Below, piece after piece: positions 42,544-50,746 of a stretch of DNA of 64,000 nt. Origin of the DNA: Streptomyces sp. NBC_01304 (GTDB taxonomy: Bacteria > Actinomycetota > Actinomycetes > Streptomycetales > Streptomycetaceae); contig NZ_CP109055.1 of assembly GCF_035975855.1 (NCBI RefSeq), positions 1,364,001 through 1,428,000 of the forward strand. Direction: 5' to 3'. The notes under the pieces were generated by a model, which worked only from the letters and a program-made list of their open reading frames with translations, was not told the DNA's origin and made no database searches. The first letter of the stretch is position 1, and every line of letters starts with the position of its first letter. The position numbers were made by a program, and so were the translations under genes.

Positions 42544-43533
42544 ATGTCCGTACGTCCCGCGCGCAGGCACCTCCGCCGCGCCACCGTCGCCCTCCTCGCC
42601 GCCTGCGCGCTCATGGCGGCGCCGGCCGCCGCCGCTGCCGCCCAGCCCGCAGCCGGTCCCGCCGGCACCGACCCCGTGGACGACGCCAAGAAGTTCGCCA
42701 CCCCGAACCTGCCCGGCGTCAACGACTGGTCCTGCAAACCCAGCGCCGAGCACCCCCGCCCGCTGATCCTGGTGCACGGCACGTTCGACGCGGGCCGGGT
42801 GTGGGCGAAGACCGCGCCGGACTACAAGAAGGCCGGGTACTGCGTCTTCTCCCTCGACTACGGCAAGTCGAGCGGCCTGCTGAGCCTCATCGTGGGCGGC
42901 ATCGACCGGGTCTCGCAGTCCGCGATGGAACTCGCGGACTTCGTCGACGGCGTGCTGGAGGCGACCGGCACCGAGAAGGTCGACATCGTCGGGCACTCGC
43001 AGGGCGGCATGATGCCCCGCTACTACATGAAGTTCGCCGGCGGCGCGGACAAGGTGCACACGCTGGTCGGCATCTCGCCGTCCAGCCACGGCACCGGGCG
43101 CTCCGACTTCATGGACGCGCTGCTCGCCGACGCCCCGGACCTGCGGGCGCTCCTCGAGGGCTTCTCCGAGCTGGTGCCCATCGGCAAGTTCGTCGACATT
43201 CCGTGCCCCGCCTGTACCGACCAGGTATCCAACTCGCCGTTCCAGAAGAGGCTCAACAAGGGCGAGGACACGCTGCCCGGGGTGAACTACACGACCATCG
43301 TGACGAACAAGGACAGCGTCATCACGCCCTGGAAGAGCCAGTACCTGGAGGGCCCGAACGTCAAGAACTACCTGCTGCAGGACGTGTGCAAGGACAACTT
43401 CGCCCAGCACAACAACTCGGTCTCCGACCCGGTCGCCACCCGCCTGGCCCTGAACGCGCTCGACCCCGAGCACGCGGTCACGCCCACCTGCCCCACCCTC
43501 GCGTCCAGCATCCTGGGCCTGCTCGGCGTCTGA
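42544..43533 (+). CDS. Secreted triacylglycerol lipase/esterase
   Basis: A 329-residue secreted alpha/beta hydrolase of lipase class 2 (EstA-like). A signal peptide ending AAAAAQ (about residue 34) precedes the oxyanion motif LILVHGTFDAG, the nucleophile elbow VGHSQGGMM and the C-terminal His region FAQHNNSV. Four Cys in pairs (DWSCKP, KAGYCVF, CPAC) suggest disulfides outside the cell. A GGAGTTCCC ribosome site precedes the ATG. The gap upstream (42353-42543) holds only GC-rich irregular repeats. A strong terminator follows. Confidence 0.9.
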   Translation: MSVRPARRHLRRATVALLAACALMAAPAAAAAAQPAAGPAGTDPVDDAKKFATPNLPGVNDWSCKPSAEHPRPLILVHGTFDAGRVWAKTAPDYKKAGYCVFSLDYGKSSGLLSLIVGGIDRVSQSAMELADFVDGVLEATGTEKVDIVGHSQGGMMPRYYMKFAGGADKVHTLVGISPSSHGTGRSDFMDALLADAPDLRALLEGFSELVPIGKFVDIPCPACTDQVSNSPFQKRLNKGEDTLPGVNYTTIVTNKDSVITPWKSQYLEGPNVKNYLLQDVCKDNFAQHNNSVSDPVATRLALNALDPEHAVTPTCPTLASSILGLLGV

Positions 43534-43560
43534 CCGGACAGGGGAACGAGCACCACGCGG

Positions 43561-43608
43561 CCGGCAAGTCCTTCCGCCCGCTCGGCGCCGCCGAGCGGGC
43601 GCTGCCGG
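43561..43608 (+). terminator. Terminator after the lipase gene
   Basis: A perfect 12-base stem CGCCCGCTCGGC / GCCGAGCGGGCG with a GCC loop (43575-43601), enclosed by a second stem CCGGCA / TGCCGG (43561-43566, 43603-43608). It lies 28 bases after the lipase stop. Confidence 0.82.
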
Positions 43609-43656
43609 ACCACCCCTCACCCTCGCCGTGAAGCGGTCCGCGTAAGCTGAAGTCCC

Positions 43657-44295
43657 ATGGCAATAAGCACCGCACTCTGGTCCTTCGCCCTGGTGGTAGG
43701 GCTCCTCACACTGACCCCCGGCCTGGACACGGCCCTGATTCTGCGCACCGCCGCGCTCGGCCGTCGCAGTCGCGCCTGGGGTGTGGTCCTCGGCATCCAG
43801 AGCGGCACCCTGATCTGGGGTGCGCTCACCTCGCTCGGCGTGACGGCCGTGCTGACCGCCTCTCAGGTCGCGTACGAGGTGCTGCGCTGGGCGGGCGCCG
43901 CGTATCTGCTGTGGATGGGGGCGCGCATGCTGATCGACACCTGGCGCCGTACGCCCGGCGGCGAGGCGGGCGACGCGGACGCGCTGCAGGGTACGGACAG
44001 CATGGCCGGAGGCTGGCGACAGGGGACGCTCACCAACCTCCTCAACCCCAAGGTCGGGGTCTTCTACGTCGCCGTCCTGCCCCAGTTCATCCCGGCCGGC
44101 GCGCCCCACTTCACCATGGGCCTGCTGCTGACCTGCGTACACATCGCGCTCGGCCTCGTCTGGTCGGCCACCCTCATCGCCTTCGCCCGGGTCGTGCGCG
44201 GCTGGCTCCAGCGCCCCTCCGCGCGCCGCGCCCTCGACCGCGTCACCGGGACGGTCGTCGCCGGGTTCGGGCTGCGGCTGGCGCTCACTGACTGA
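43657..44295 (+). CDS. LysE-family amino acid/metabolite exporter
   Basis: A 212-residue inner-membrane exporter with about six hydrophobic helices. The family opening LLTLTPGLDTALILRTAALG and the middle motif GWRQGTLTNLLNPKVGVFYVAVLPQFI are both present. Length is normal for LysE/RhtB proteins, which expel amino acids or homoserine lactones; the substrate cannot be read from sequence. It follows the lipase terminator and so is probably its own transcription unit. Two tandem copies of AAGGATCGGGAC (44322-44345) lie just after its stop. Confidence 0.88.
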   Translation: MAISTALWSFALVVGLLTLTPGLDTALILRTAALGRRSRAWGVVLGIQSGTLIWGALTSLGVTAVLTASQVAYEVLRWAGAAYLLWMGARMLIDTWRRTPGGEAGDADALQGTDSMAGGWRQGTLTNLLNPKVGVFYVAVLPQFIPAGAPHFTMGLLLTCVHIALGLVWSATLIAFARVVRGWLQRPSARRALDRVTGTVVAGFGLRLALTD

Positions 44296-44440
44296 AGCCG
44301 GGCCGGGAGAGGCATCCGGAAAAGGATCGGGACAAGGATCGGGACAGGGGCCGGGGAAAGAGATCGACAAGAAGTTCCCCGCCCGCTGAAATGGACGCCG
44401 ACAGCCCGCCGTGCCCGTGCGGGTCCGGGAGGGAGCGCAC

Positions 44441-45358
44441 GTGCCGGCCGAGAGCGGCGTCGTCAACACCCCTGCGATCGACGGCAAGTTGGTCGCCCGG
44501 CTGCTCGACGCACAGTTCCCGCAGTGGGCGCACCTCCCGCTGCGCCTCCTGGACCCGGCAGGCTCCGACCACGTGATCTACCGGCTCGGCGAGACCATGT
44601 CGGTGCGCCTGCCCCGCGGCGACTGGGCGGCCGGGCAGGCCCGCAAGGAGGAGACCTGGCTGCCGCGGCTCGCTCCGCGGCTGCCGCTCGCGGTCCCGCT
44701 GCCGCTGGGCCTGGGCACGCCCGGCTTCGGCTACCCGTGGCACTGGTCGGTCGCCCGCTGGCTCGACGGCAGCACGCCCACCCTCGACGCACCGGTCGAC
44801 ACGCTCGATGCGGCCCTGCGGCTGGCGGACTTCCTCTGGGCACTCCAACGGCTCGCTCCCGCCGGGGAGTTGGCCCCCGGCCCGCACGACGACCTCGCCG
44901 GTACGTCGCTGCACGAGCGGGACCACGGCACCCGCGCCGCGATCAAGGACGTGGCCGCCGACTTCGACGGCCCCGCGCTCATCGCCGTATGGGAGGAGGC
45001 TCTCGGGGCGCCGGCCTGGGACCGGCCGCCGGTGTGGTTCCACGGGGACCTGCACCCCGGCAACCTGCTGGCCGTCGACGGACGCGTCAGCGCTGTCATC
45101 GACTTCGGCGGCCTGGGCATGGGCGATCCCGCCTGCGACCTGGTGATCGCGTGGACCCTCCTGACCGCCGAGACCCGCGCCGCCTTCCGTACGGCACTGC
45201 GGATCGACGACGCCACCTGGGCCAGGGGCCGCGGCTGGGCGCTCACCACCGGCCTCAACGCCTACGCGCACTACGCCGCGACGAACCCCCGCGTGGCCCG
45301 CAACACCCGCCACCAGATCACGCAGGTCCTCACCGGCAGTGCGCCGTACAGCCCTTGA
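44441..45358 (+). CDS. Aminoglycoside phosphotransferase-family kinase
   Basis: A 305-residue soluble kinase of the APH/choline kinase fold. Key motifs are a nucleotide-loop region (LLDPAGSDHVIYRLGETMSV), the catalytic loop VWFHGDLHPGNLLA with Asp and Asn, and the metal site AVIDFGGLGMGDPACDLV. It could phosphorylate an antibiotic or a small metabolite; resistance is not implied without testing. The GTG at 44441 was preferred to a GTG ten codons upstream because of the GGGAGGGAG ribosome site. A 23-base tandem repeat covers its stop codon. Confidence 0.87.
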   Translation: MPAESGVVNTPAIDGKLVARLLDAQFPQWAHLPLRLLDPAGSDHVIYRLGETMSVRLPRGDWAAGQARKEETWLPRLAPRLPLAVPLPLGLGTPGFGYPWHWSVARWLDGSTPTLDAPVDTLDAALRLADFLWALQRLAPAGELAPGPHDDLAGTSLHERDHGTRAAIKDVAADFDGPALIAVWEEALGAPAWDRPPVWFHGDLHPGNLLAVDGRVSAVIDFGGLGMGDPACDLVIAWTLLTAETRAAFRTALRIDDATWARGRGWALTTGLNAYAHYAATNPRVARNTRHQITQVLTGSAPYSP

Positions 45359-45404
45359 GCAGTGCGCCGTACAGCCCTTGAGCAGTGCGCCGTACAGCCC
45401 TTGA
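45336..45404 (+). repeat. Three perfect tandem copies of a 23-base unit across a stop codon
   Basis: The unit GCAGTGCGCCGTACAGCCCTTGA starts at 45336, 45359 and 45382 (unit split here as GCAGTGCGCCGT + ACAGCCCTTGA). Each copy ends in TGA, so the first repeat supplies the stop of the phosphotransferase gene. Copy number could vary by replication slippage without changing the protein. Confidence 0.9.
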
Positions 45405-45412
45405 ATCGCGCC

Positions 45413-45748
45413 CTACTGCCCCTGATACGGGGGCTGTTGGCCGTACGGGTTCGGGTTGGGGGCCTGCGGGTACTGCCCGGGAGGCGCCGGGTTCGGGTAC
45501 TGAGCCGGGGGCGCCGGGTTCGGGTAGGGCCCACCGGGCTGCGGGGGCGCGGCCGGGTACTGGGGCTGCTGCGGCTGACCCGTTCCGGGCATCTGCTGCG
45601 GCTGGCCCATCCCCGGATTGGGGTTCCAGCCGACGGGCCCGGCCGGCGGCGTACCGCGGCGTTTCCGGCCTGCCATGACCACCATCACGATCACGAACGT
45701 CCCCAGAACCATGACGCCCAGCAGGAGGACACCAAACCTCAAGAACAT
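45413..45748 (-). CDS. Small membrane-anchored Pro/Gln-rich protein
   Basis: A 111-residue protein with one N-terminal membrane helix (FLRFGVLLLGVMVLGTFVIV) followed by basic residues (AGRKRR) and a long low-complexity Pro/Gln/Asn/Tyr-rich tail with repeats such as PNPAPPAQY and PNPAPPGQY. The tail is probably disordered and cytoplasmic by the positive-inside rule. A GAGGGGGG ribosome site precedes the ATG. Such short proteins are frequent in Streptomyces; I do not recognise a function. Confidence 0.72.
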   Translation of the reverse strand: MFLRFGVLLLGVMVLGTFVIVMVVMAGRKRRGTPPAGPVGWNPNPGMGQPQQMPGTGQPQQPQYPAAPPQPGGPYPNPAPPAQYPNPAPPGQYPQAPNPNPYGQQPPYQGQ

Positions 45749-45804
45749 CTGCGTACCCCCCTCAAAACGGCCCGCCCGATGCGCTGCGCCGCACTCCCGA
45801 GACA

Positions 45805-46452
45805 CTACAAGCCGGTGTCCGCGCGCCCCAGGTTCGGGTCGAGAAGCATGTCCAGACACAGCGTGCCGTCCGGCCCGGTGAAGGAACCCACCCGCCGAAA
45901 GCCGTTCTTCTCGTAGAAGCGCAGGGCACGGGCGTTGTCGGCCAGCACACCGCCCCACAGGATGATCCGCGTCCGGCCGAGCCGCCGGGCGACCTCGACC
46001 AGCAGCGGGAAGACCAGCGAACCGACGCCGTTCGCCTGGTGGTCGTCGGCCAAGGTCGGCCCGAACCGGCAGTCGGTCGCCGGGTCGAGCCGGATCCCGG
46101 CCCGCGCATGGCGTGCGATGTCCGCGGCCGTGAGGTCGAGGCTGAACTCGAGGAGGCCGACGATCCTGCCGCCCGGCGCCTCCTCAAGGACCAGCCGCAG
46201 CTTGTCGTAGCGGCCGATCGCGGCACACAGCTCGCGGGCCGCCGGGAGGTCGTACCCGTCGAAGGTGCTGAGCCGCCGCGTCGTGGGGGACAGCCCCGCG
46301 AGGAAGTCACCGAGGCCGTCCGCGTCGCCGTGCACGAGCGGCCGGAGGATCACCTCCGCGGCACCGCCCCGCTCCCCCGCCGGGAGCCGCAGCCGCCAGG
46401 TCAGCAGCCCCGGGTCCGCGGCGATCTCCGCCAGGCTGAGCACCCCGGCCAC
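45805..46452 (-). CDS. GNAT-family N-acetyltransferase
   Basis: A 215-residue acetyltransferase. The GNAT core spans about residues 30-200: VILRPLVHGDADGLGDF, the acetyl-CoA-binding loop region (DDHQANGVGSLVFPLLVEVA, a divergent form of the Q/RxxGxG/A motif) and the final RALRFYEKNGFRRVGSF. The substrate is not predictable. It is followed downstream (minus strand) by the small membrane protein and preceded by the YciO-like gene with a 39-base gap, so co-transcription is possible. Confidence 0.85.
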   Translation of the reverse strand: MAGVLSLAEIAADPGLLTWRLRLPAGERGGAAEVILRPLVHGDADGLGDFLAGLSPTTRRLSTFDGYDLPAARELCAAIGRYDKLRLVLEEAPGGRIVGLLEFSLDLTAADIARHARAGIRLDPATDCRFGPTLADDHQANGVGSLVFPLLVEVARRLGRTRIILWGGVLADNARALRFYEKNGFRRVGSFTGPDGTLCLDMLLDPNLGRADTGL

Positions 46453-46491
46453 CCCTCGCTCCCGCGCTCGCTACTCGCTCCCCGCCCCTCG

Positions 46492-47112
46492 CTACTCGAA
46501 CGGCGTGAGGTCGCCGGCCCCCCGGCGCACGATCTCCAGCTCGCCGTCGGAGAAGTCGATGACCGTGGTCGGCTCGGTGCCGCAGTCACCCGAATCCAGT
46601 ACGGCGTCCACCTCATGGTCGAGCCGCTCCTTGATCTCCCAGCCCTGCGTCAGCGGCTCGGACTCGTCGGGCAGCAGCAGGGTGCTGGAGAGCAGCGGCT
46701 CCCCGAGTTCCTCGAGCAGCGCCTGGGCGACGACGTGATCGGGGATGCGTACGCCGACCGTCTTCTTCTTCGGGTGCAGCAACTGGCGCGGCACCTCCCG
46801 GGTCGCCCGCAGGATGAAGGTGTAGCGGCCCGGCGTCGCCGCCTTGATCGCGCGGAACACGTCGTTGTCGACCTGCGCGAACTGCCCCAGCTGGGCGAAG
46901 TCCCGGCACACCAGGGTGAAGTGGTGGCGGTCGTCGAGATTGCGGATCGCCCGGATCCGGCTGATGCCGTCACGGCTGCCCAGCTGACAGCCCAGTGCGT
47001 AGCAGGAGTCCGTCGGGTACGCGATGAGCGCCCCCGACCGGATGCTGTCGGCCACATTGGTGATGGTGCGCCGCTGCGGGTTCTCGGGGTGCACATCGAA
47101 GTACTTCGCCAT
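46492..47112 (-). CDS. YciO-like Sua5/YrdC-family protein
   Basis: A 206-residue YrdC-fold protein. The sequence GALIAYPTDSCYALGC, RHHFTLVCRDFAQLGQFAQV, ATPGRYTFILRATREVPRQL and LSSTLLLP follows Escherichia coli YciO closely. Like YciO it lacks the KxR motif of true threonylcarbamoyl-AMP synthases, so activity in tRNA t6A synthesis is uncertain. The start ATG is divergent from the DedA gene, with an 81-base shared promoter region. Confidence 0.87.
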   Translation of the reverse strand: MAKYFDVHPENPQRRTITNVADSIRSGALIAYPTDSCYALGCQLGSRDGISRIRAIRNLDDRHHFTLVCRDFAQLGQFAQVDNDVFRAIKAATPGRYTFILRATREVPRQLLHPKKKTVGVRIPDHVVAQALLEELGEPLLSSTLLLPDESEPLTQGWEIKERLDHEVDAVLDSGDCGTEPTTVIDFSDGELEIVRRGAGDLTPFE

Positions 47113-47193
47113 CCGGCGAGTTTAAGGGCCACTCCGGCCTCCCCGGACCCGGCTCGACGGGCCCGCTCCGCCCGATTCGGCGATCATGGTGCC

Positions 47194-47787
47194 GTGGTCG
47201 ACGCTTCCGCGCTGCTGTCCGGCTTCGGCACCATCGGGGTGTTCGTCGTCCTGTTCCTGGAGGCCGGCACGCTCCTGGGTGTGGTGCTGCCCGGCGGGGC
47301 GGTGCTCTTCACCGCCGGGATGCTGTGCTCGGCGGGCGAGGGGCACCTCTCCCTGCCGCTGATCCTGCTCTGCGGCGTGCTCGGGACCGTGCTGGGTGCG
47401 CAGACCAGCTACTGGATCGGCCGGCGCACCGGACCCGGCCTGCTCGCCCGCCTCCGCAAGGAACGGCTGCGCCAGGGTGTGGCACGGGTGCAGGAGCTCC
47501 TTGAGCGGTACGGGCCGGGTCCGGCCCTGCTTGTCGCGAGGTTCATTCCGGTCGTACGCACCCTCTCCAGCCGCGTCGCGGGTGCGCTGCTCGTCCCGGG
47601 CCGCACCTTCGCCGTGTGGCAGAGCGCGGCGGGCGCCGTGTGGGCCACGGCCATGACGTTCTGCGGCTACCTCCTGGGCGCGGTCCTGCCGGGCGCCGAC
47701 GCCTATCTCGTGCTCGCCGGGGTCGTCGTCCTCGCCCTCGTGGTGACCTCCCTGGTCCGCCGGCACCGGGGCACACGGAGGCCCTGA
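47194..47787 (+). CDS. DedA-family membrane protein
   Basis: A 197-residue integral membrane protein of the DedA/VTT family. After a short N-terminus come helices including GTIGVFVVLFLEAGTLLGVVLPGG, the conserved stretch GTVLGAQTSYWIGRRTG, the signature FIPVVRTLSSRVAGALLVPG with its functional Arg, and a C-terminal helix. Family members act as lipid (undecaprenyl phosphate or phosphatidylethanolamine) translocases. The start GTG lacks a strong ribosome site, so it could be leaderless. The 140 bases after it (47788-47927) hold only a GACCGC-rich low-complexity tract. Confidence 0.87.
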   Translation: MVDASALLSGFGTIGVFVVLFLEAGTLLGVVLPGGAVLFTAGMLCSAGEGHLSLPLILLCGVLGTVLGAQTSYWIGRRTGPGLLARLRKERLRQGVARVQELLERYGPGPALLVARFIPVVRTLSSRVAGALLVPGRTFAVWQSAAGAVWATAMTFCGYLLGAVLPGADAYLVLAGVVVLALVVTSLVRRHRGTRRP

Positions 47788-47927
47788 CCGCGAAGAGGCC
47801 CGCCAACCTCGCCATGACCAAGCGCCACGCCCTCGACCGGGACCGCGACCGCGACCGCGCCCAACTCGTCGCCCTCGCCTACGAATCCGGCCCGGTGGCC
47901 CCGCGCCACGATCGAGACGCCCGCAGG

Positions 47928-48932
47928 TCAGCGCCCCTCAGCAGCCTCCGCCCGCCCCCATGCCATACGCGACCAGGGCAGCGCCAGCTCGTCGGTGCCG
48001 CCGACCTCCCTGGGCGACAGCTCCTCGACCGGAGCGGCCTCCCCATGACGTGCGAACACGGAATCCACGTACCGGTGCCCGGTGTCCGCCGCGACGAACA
48101 CCACCGTGCGATCCCCCGCCCGCGCCCGTTCCCACCGGGCCGCGAGATGGCCCGCCCCGGTGGACAGGCCCGCGAACACCGCATGGCGGCGCAGCAGGTC
48201 GACGCTCCCGGCGAGAGCCGCGTCGAAGCCGACCCAGTGGATGGTGTCGTACAGGTGGTGGGAGACGTTCCGGAAGGGGATGGAGCTGCCGATCCCGGCG
48301 ATGATGATTTCCGGGTCGGTCACGTGCTCGGCGCCGAAGGTGACGCTCCCGAACGGCTGCACCCCGACCAGCTCGACGTCGGACCCCGCCGCCCGCAGAT
48401 GGCTGGCGAGCGCCCCCGTGGACGCCCCGGATCCGACTCCTCCCACCAGAGTCAGCGGCTCGCCGCCGGTCTCCTCGCGGATCCGCTCGGCGATGGCGCG
48501 GTAGCCGAGGTAGTGGATGTCGTCGTGGTACTGGCGCATCCAGTGGTACTCGGGGTGTGCACGCAAGATCTCCTCGACCCGTGCGACCCGTCGCTTCTGG
48601 TCGAGCTTGAGGTCGTCGCAGGGGTCCATCTGTTCCAAGTGGGCGCCCAGTACGGCCAGTTGGGTGCGCAGGGTGTGGTCGACAGTCGTGGAGCCGACGA
48701 TGTGGCAGCGCATGCCGTAGCGGTGGCAGGCCAGGGCGAGGGCGTAGGCGTAGATGCCGCTGGAGCTGTCGAGGAGGGTGTCGCCGCGGCGTACGGCCCC
48801 GGTGTCGAGCAGGTGGCGGACGGCGGCCATCGCGGAGACGGCCTTCATGGTTTCAAAGCGCAGGCAGATGAGGCGGTCGTCGAGGCGTATGAGGTCGGGC
48901 CGGCCGATCGCCTCGGCGATGTGGGTGTCCAT
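47928..48932 (-). CDS. Cysteine-synthase-like PLP enzyme (SbnA-related fold)
   Basis: A 334-residue fold-type II PLP enzyme. The probable Schiff-base Lys is in ICLRFETMKAVSAMAA (about residue 31). The usual TSGNTG loop is replaced by SSSGIYAYALA, and the phosphate-binding loop is GGVGSGASTG. This is close to cysteine synthases and to SbnA, which joins O-phosphoserine to glutamate in staphyloferrin B synthesis, but diverged. A GAGGAG ribosome site marks the ATG. Last gene of the metal-uptake operon, overlapping the kinase gene by 80 bases. A beta-replacement on a phosphorylated amino acid made by that kinase is a reasonable guess. Confidence 0.82.
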   Translation of the reverse strand: MDTHIAEAIGRPDLIRLDDRLICLRFETMKAVSAMAAVRHLLDTGAVRRGDTLLDSSSGIYAYALALACHRYGMRCHIVGSTTVDHTLRTQLAVLGAHLEQMDPCDDLKLDQKRRVARVEEILRAHPEYHWMRQYHDDIHYLGYRAIAERIREETGGEPLTLVGGVGSGASTGALASHLRAAGSDVELVGVQPFGSVTFGAEHVTDPEIIIAGIGSSIPFRNVSHHLYDTIHWVGFDAALAGSVDLLRRHAVFAGLSTGAGHLAARWERARAGDRTVVFVAADTGHRYVDSVFARHGEAAPVEELSPREVGGTDELALPWSRMAWGRAEAAEGR

Positions 48933-49878
48933 GCGGGAACTCCTCGCTGGTGGAATGGGTGGTGAAGGTCCGGGTGACGGGGATGCCCTCGCCCTGCAGG
49001 GCGGCCGTGCACTGCCGCAGCCGGTGGCGCAGCGCACGGCTCGCGGGGTCGAAGAGCAGCCCGGCCACACAGCCGCTGTGCGCGATCTGCACCCCGACGG
49101 CCCCGAACCGTCCGGCGATCCGCGTCATCGCCCCGAACTCGGCGTGGGCGAGCCGCCGTTGACCGCGCCGGGCGCTCTGGGTGGCGACGTGTCCGAGCAG
49201 GGCGGGGTCCGCGTGGACGATCGCCCGGCGCAGCAGGGTCCGCAGCCGCGCGTACGCGCCCACATCACTGTCGTCGTACGTCGCCTCGGCGAGGGCGAGC
49301 GTGTCGGTGTCAACGGGGCGCCCGCCGCCGAGCGTGCAGCCGACCACGACGAGCGGGGGCAGCGCGGCCCCGAGGACCTCCAGGACCCGCCCCTCACGCT
49401 GGGCGAAGAGCAGCGGCCGCCCGTCGAGCATCAGCGGATCCGAGGCCCGTTCGGCGCGCACCGCGAGCCGGGCGACGGTCTCCGGCGCGAGCCGCACCCC
49501 ATGGGCGTCGGCGACGGCCCGCACGGCGGCGATCACATCACTGCTGGAGGACCCCATGCCGAGCCCCACCGGGATGTCACCGGACAGCCTCAACTCCCCG
49601 CCGCAGAGCTCCCCTTGGCAGTGCTCAGCACACTCTTCGATCGCCAGCACTGCCGCCCGCAGCGCCTTGGTGCGCCCGGCCGGCACCACCTCGACCCGCG
49701 AGGGCCCCGTCCCCGGGCGACGTACGAACTCCGCGCGGGTCCCCAGACCTCGCAACGGCAGCGTGACCAGGCCCGCACACCGCCGTCCCCGGTCATCGAG
49801 GAAGACGCCCTGCAGGATCTCCCCGTGATGGCAGGCGGCATACCCGGCCCCGACCACGACCCCGACTGCGGCGGTCAT
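48853..49878 (-). CDS. GHMP kinase, PduX-like
   Basis: A 341-residue GHMP-fold kinase. It has the PduX-type opening CHHGEILQGVFLDD, the phosphate loop PVGLGMGSSSSDVIAAVRAV (about residues 104-123) and a late GAVGVQIAHSGCVAGLLFD motif. PduX phosphorylates L-threonine, so an amino acid hydroxyl is the likely target. The ATG overlaps the DUF364 stop (ATGA). About 27 C-terminal residues, Arg/His/Pro-rich, run 80 bases into the next gene; they look like frame-shadow sequence, so the natural protein tail is odd. It probably supplies a phosphorylated substrate to the PLP enzyme. Confidence 0.82.
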   Translation of the reverse strand: MTAAVGVVVGAGYAACHHGEILQGVFLDDRGRRCAGLVTLPLRGLGTRAEFVRRPGTGPSRVEVVPAGRTKALRAAVLAIEECAEHCQGELCGGELRLSGDIPVGLGMGSSSSDVIAAVRAVADAHGVRLAPETVARLAVRAERASDPLMLDGRPLLFAQREGRVLEVLGAALPPLVVVGCTLGGGRPVDTDTLALAEATYDDSDVGAYARLRTLLRRAIVHADPALLGHVATQSARRGQRRLAHAEFGAMTRIAGRFGAVGVQIAHSGCVAGLLFDPASRALRHRLRQCTAALQGEGIPVTRTFTTHSTSEEFPHGHPHRRGDRPARPHTPRRPPHLPAL

Positions 49879-50705
49879 CGGGCAGCCGGGATCGGGGCCC
49901 GGTAGCGGTACAGGGCGGTCGGCTCGGCGCTGAACTGCGAGAACGGGAAGGGCTCCGCGGACAGCGCGCTCACTCCGGCCCCCAGGAAGGCGCGGGCCAC
50001 GGCGCTGCCGGTCTGCGCGTACACGACGAGCGGGATCCCGCGCTCGCGGCAGCGCGCGAGGATCGTGTCGAAGGACCCGTTGCTGAGCGTCATCCCGGTC
50101 GCGACGACGGCGTCGGCCGCGCTCAGCACCTCCTCCATGTCGGCGCTCACCGGCTCCCCCCACTGGGTCTCACGGAGGTTGAAGTCGCAGGGCAGCGGCA
50201 CACCGCCGCGCTCGCGGATCGCCGCGAGCAGCGGGTTGACCACGCCGATGAGGGCGACCTTCGCGCCGTCCTCGATGGCGAGCAGCCCGGCGATCGCCGC
50301 GTCCCGGGCGTGCGCCCGTGTCTCGGGCGGCCCGGCGGGCAGCGTCACCACCTCGGCATCGGCGGCGTCCCGGTGCGGCCGGGCCTCGGCGAGGTAGGCG
50401 TCCAGGGCGGCGATCCGCAGCGGCCGCGGCCCTTCGCGCAGCAGCATGTCGAGCGAACTGCCGGACGCCTCACGGCAGATGGCCGGATCGATCTCCCCCG
50501 CCTCGAAGGCGCAGGCCCCGAAGGAGCCGCCGAGGCGGACGAGTACGTACTGGTTGAGGTAGGTGGTGGTGCCGCCCTTGAGGCGGGTTCCGTGATGGAT
50601 CCAGAACACGCTGGTGGCGGTCGACTCGGCGGGCAGCGGGCCGTGTTCACCGGCCAGTACGCCGCTGATGAGGGACTCGACGTCAAGGGTCGTGCGGGTG
50701 TCCAT
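49875..50705 (-). CDS. DUF364/DUF4213 Rossmann-like protein (putative metal chelation)
   Basis: A 276-residue soluble protein. The N-terminal half (about 1-130) matches DUF4213 (FWIHHGTRLKGGTTTYLNQY). The C-terminal half is DUF364, with VALIGVVNPLLAAIRERG, ADAVVATGMTLSNGSFDTIL and the family ending FPFSQFSAEPTALYRYR. DUF364 proteins are described as putative heavy-metal-chelation domains and often lie beside metal ABC transporters. A GGAAG ribosome site precedes the ATG, 41 bases after the ATPase gene. The reaction, if any, is unknown. Confidence 0.83.
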   Translation of the reverse strand: MDTRTTLDVESLISGVLAGEHGPLPAESTATSVFWIHHGTRLKGGTTTYLNQYVLVRLGGSFGACAFEAGEIDPAICREASGSSLDMLLREGPRPLRIAALDAYLAEARPHRDAADAEVVTLPAGPPETRAHARDAAIAGLLAIEDGAKVALIGVVNPLLAAIRERGGVPLPCDFNLRETQWGEPVSADMEEVLSAADAVVATGMTLSNGSFDTILARCRERGIPLVVYAQTGSAVARAFLGAGVSALSAEPFPFSQFSAEPTALYRYRAPIPAAR

Positions 50706-50746
50706 GGGGGTTCTTCCTGTCGTACGCGGGTGGGTTCGGGGAGCGT

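Noticed and set aside
45336..45404. CRISPR-like repeats
   Set aside because: The units are directly adjacent with no spacers and only three copies; it is a simple tandem repeat.
47788..47927. Possible small gene with an RDRDRD repeat
   Set aside because: It results from GACCGC low-complexity DNA, lacks a ribosome site and runs antisense into the PLP-enzyme gene.
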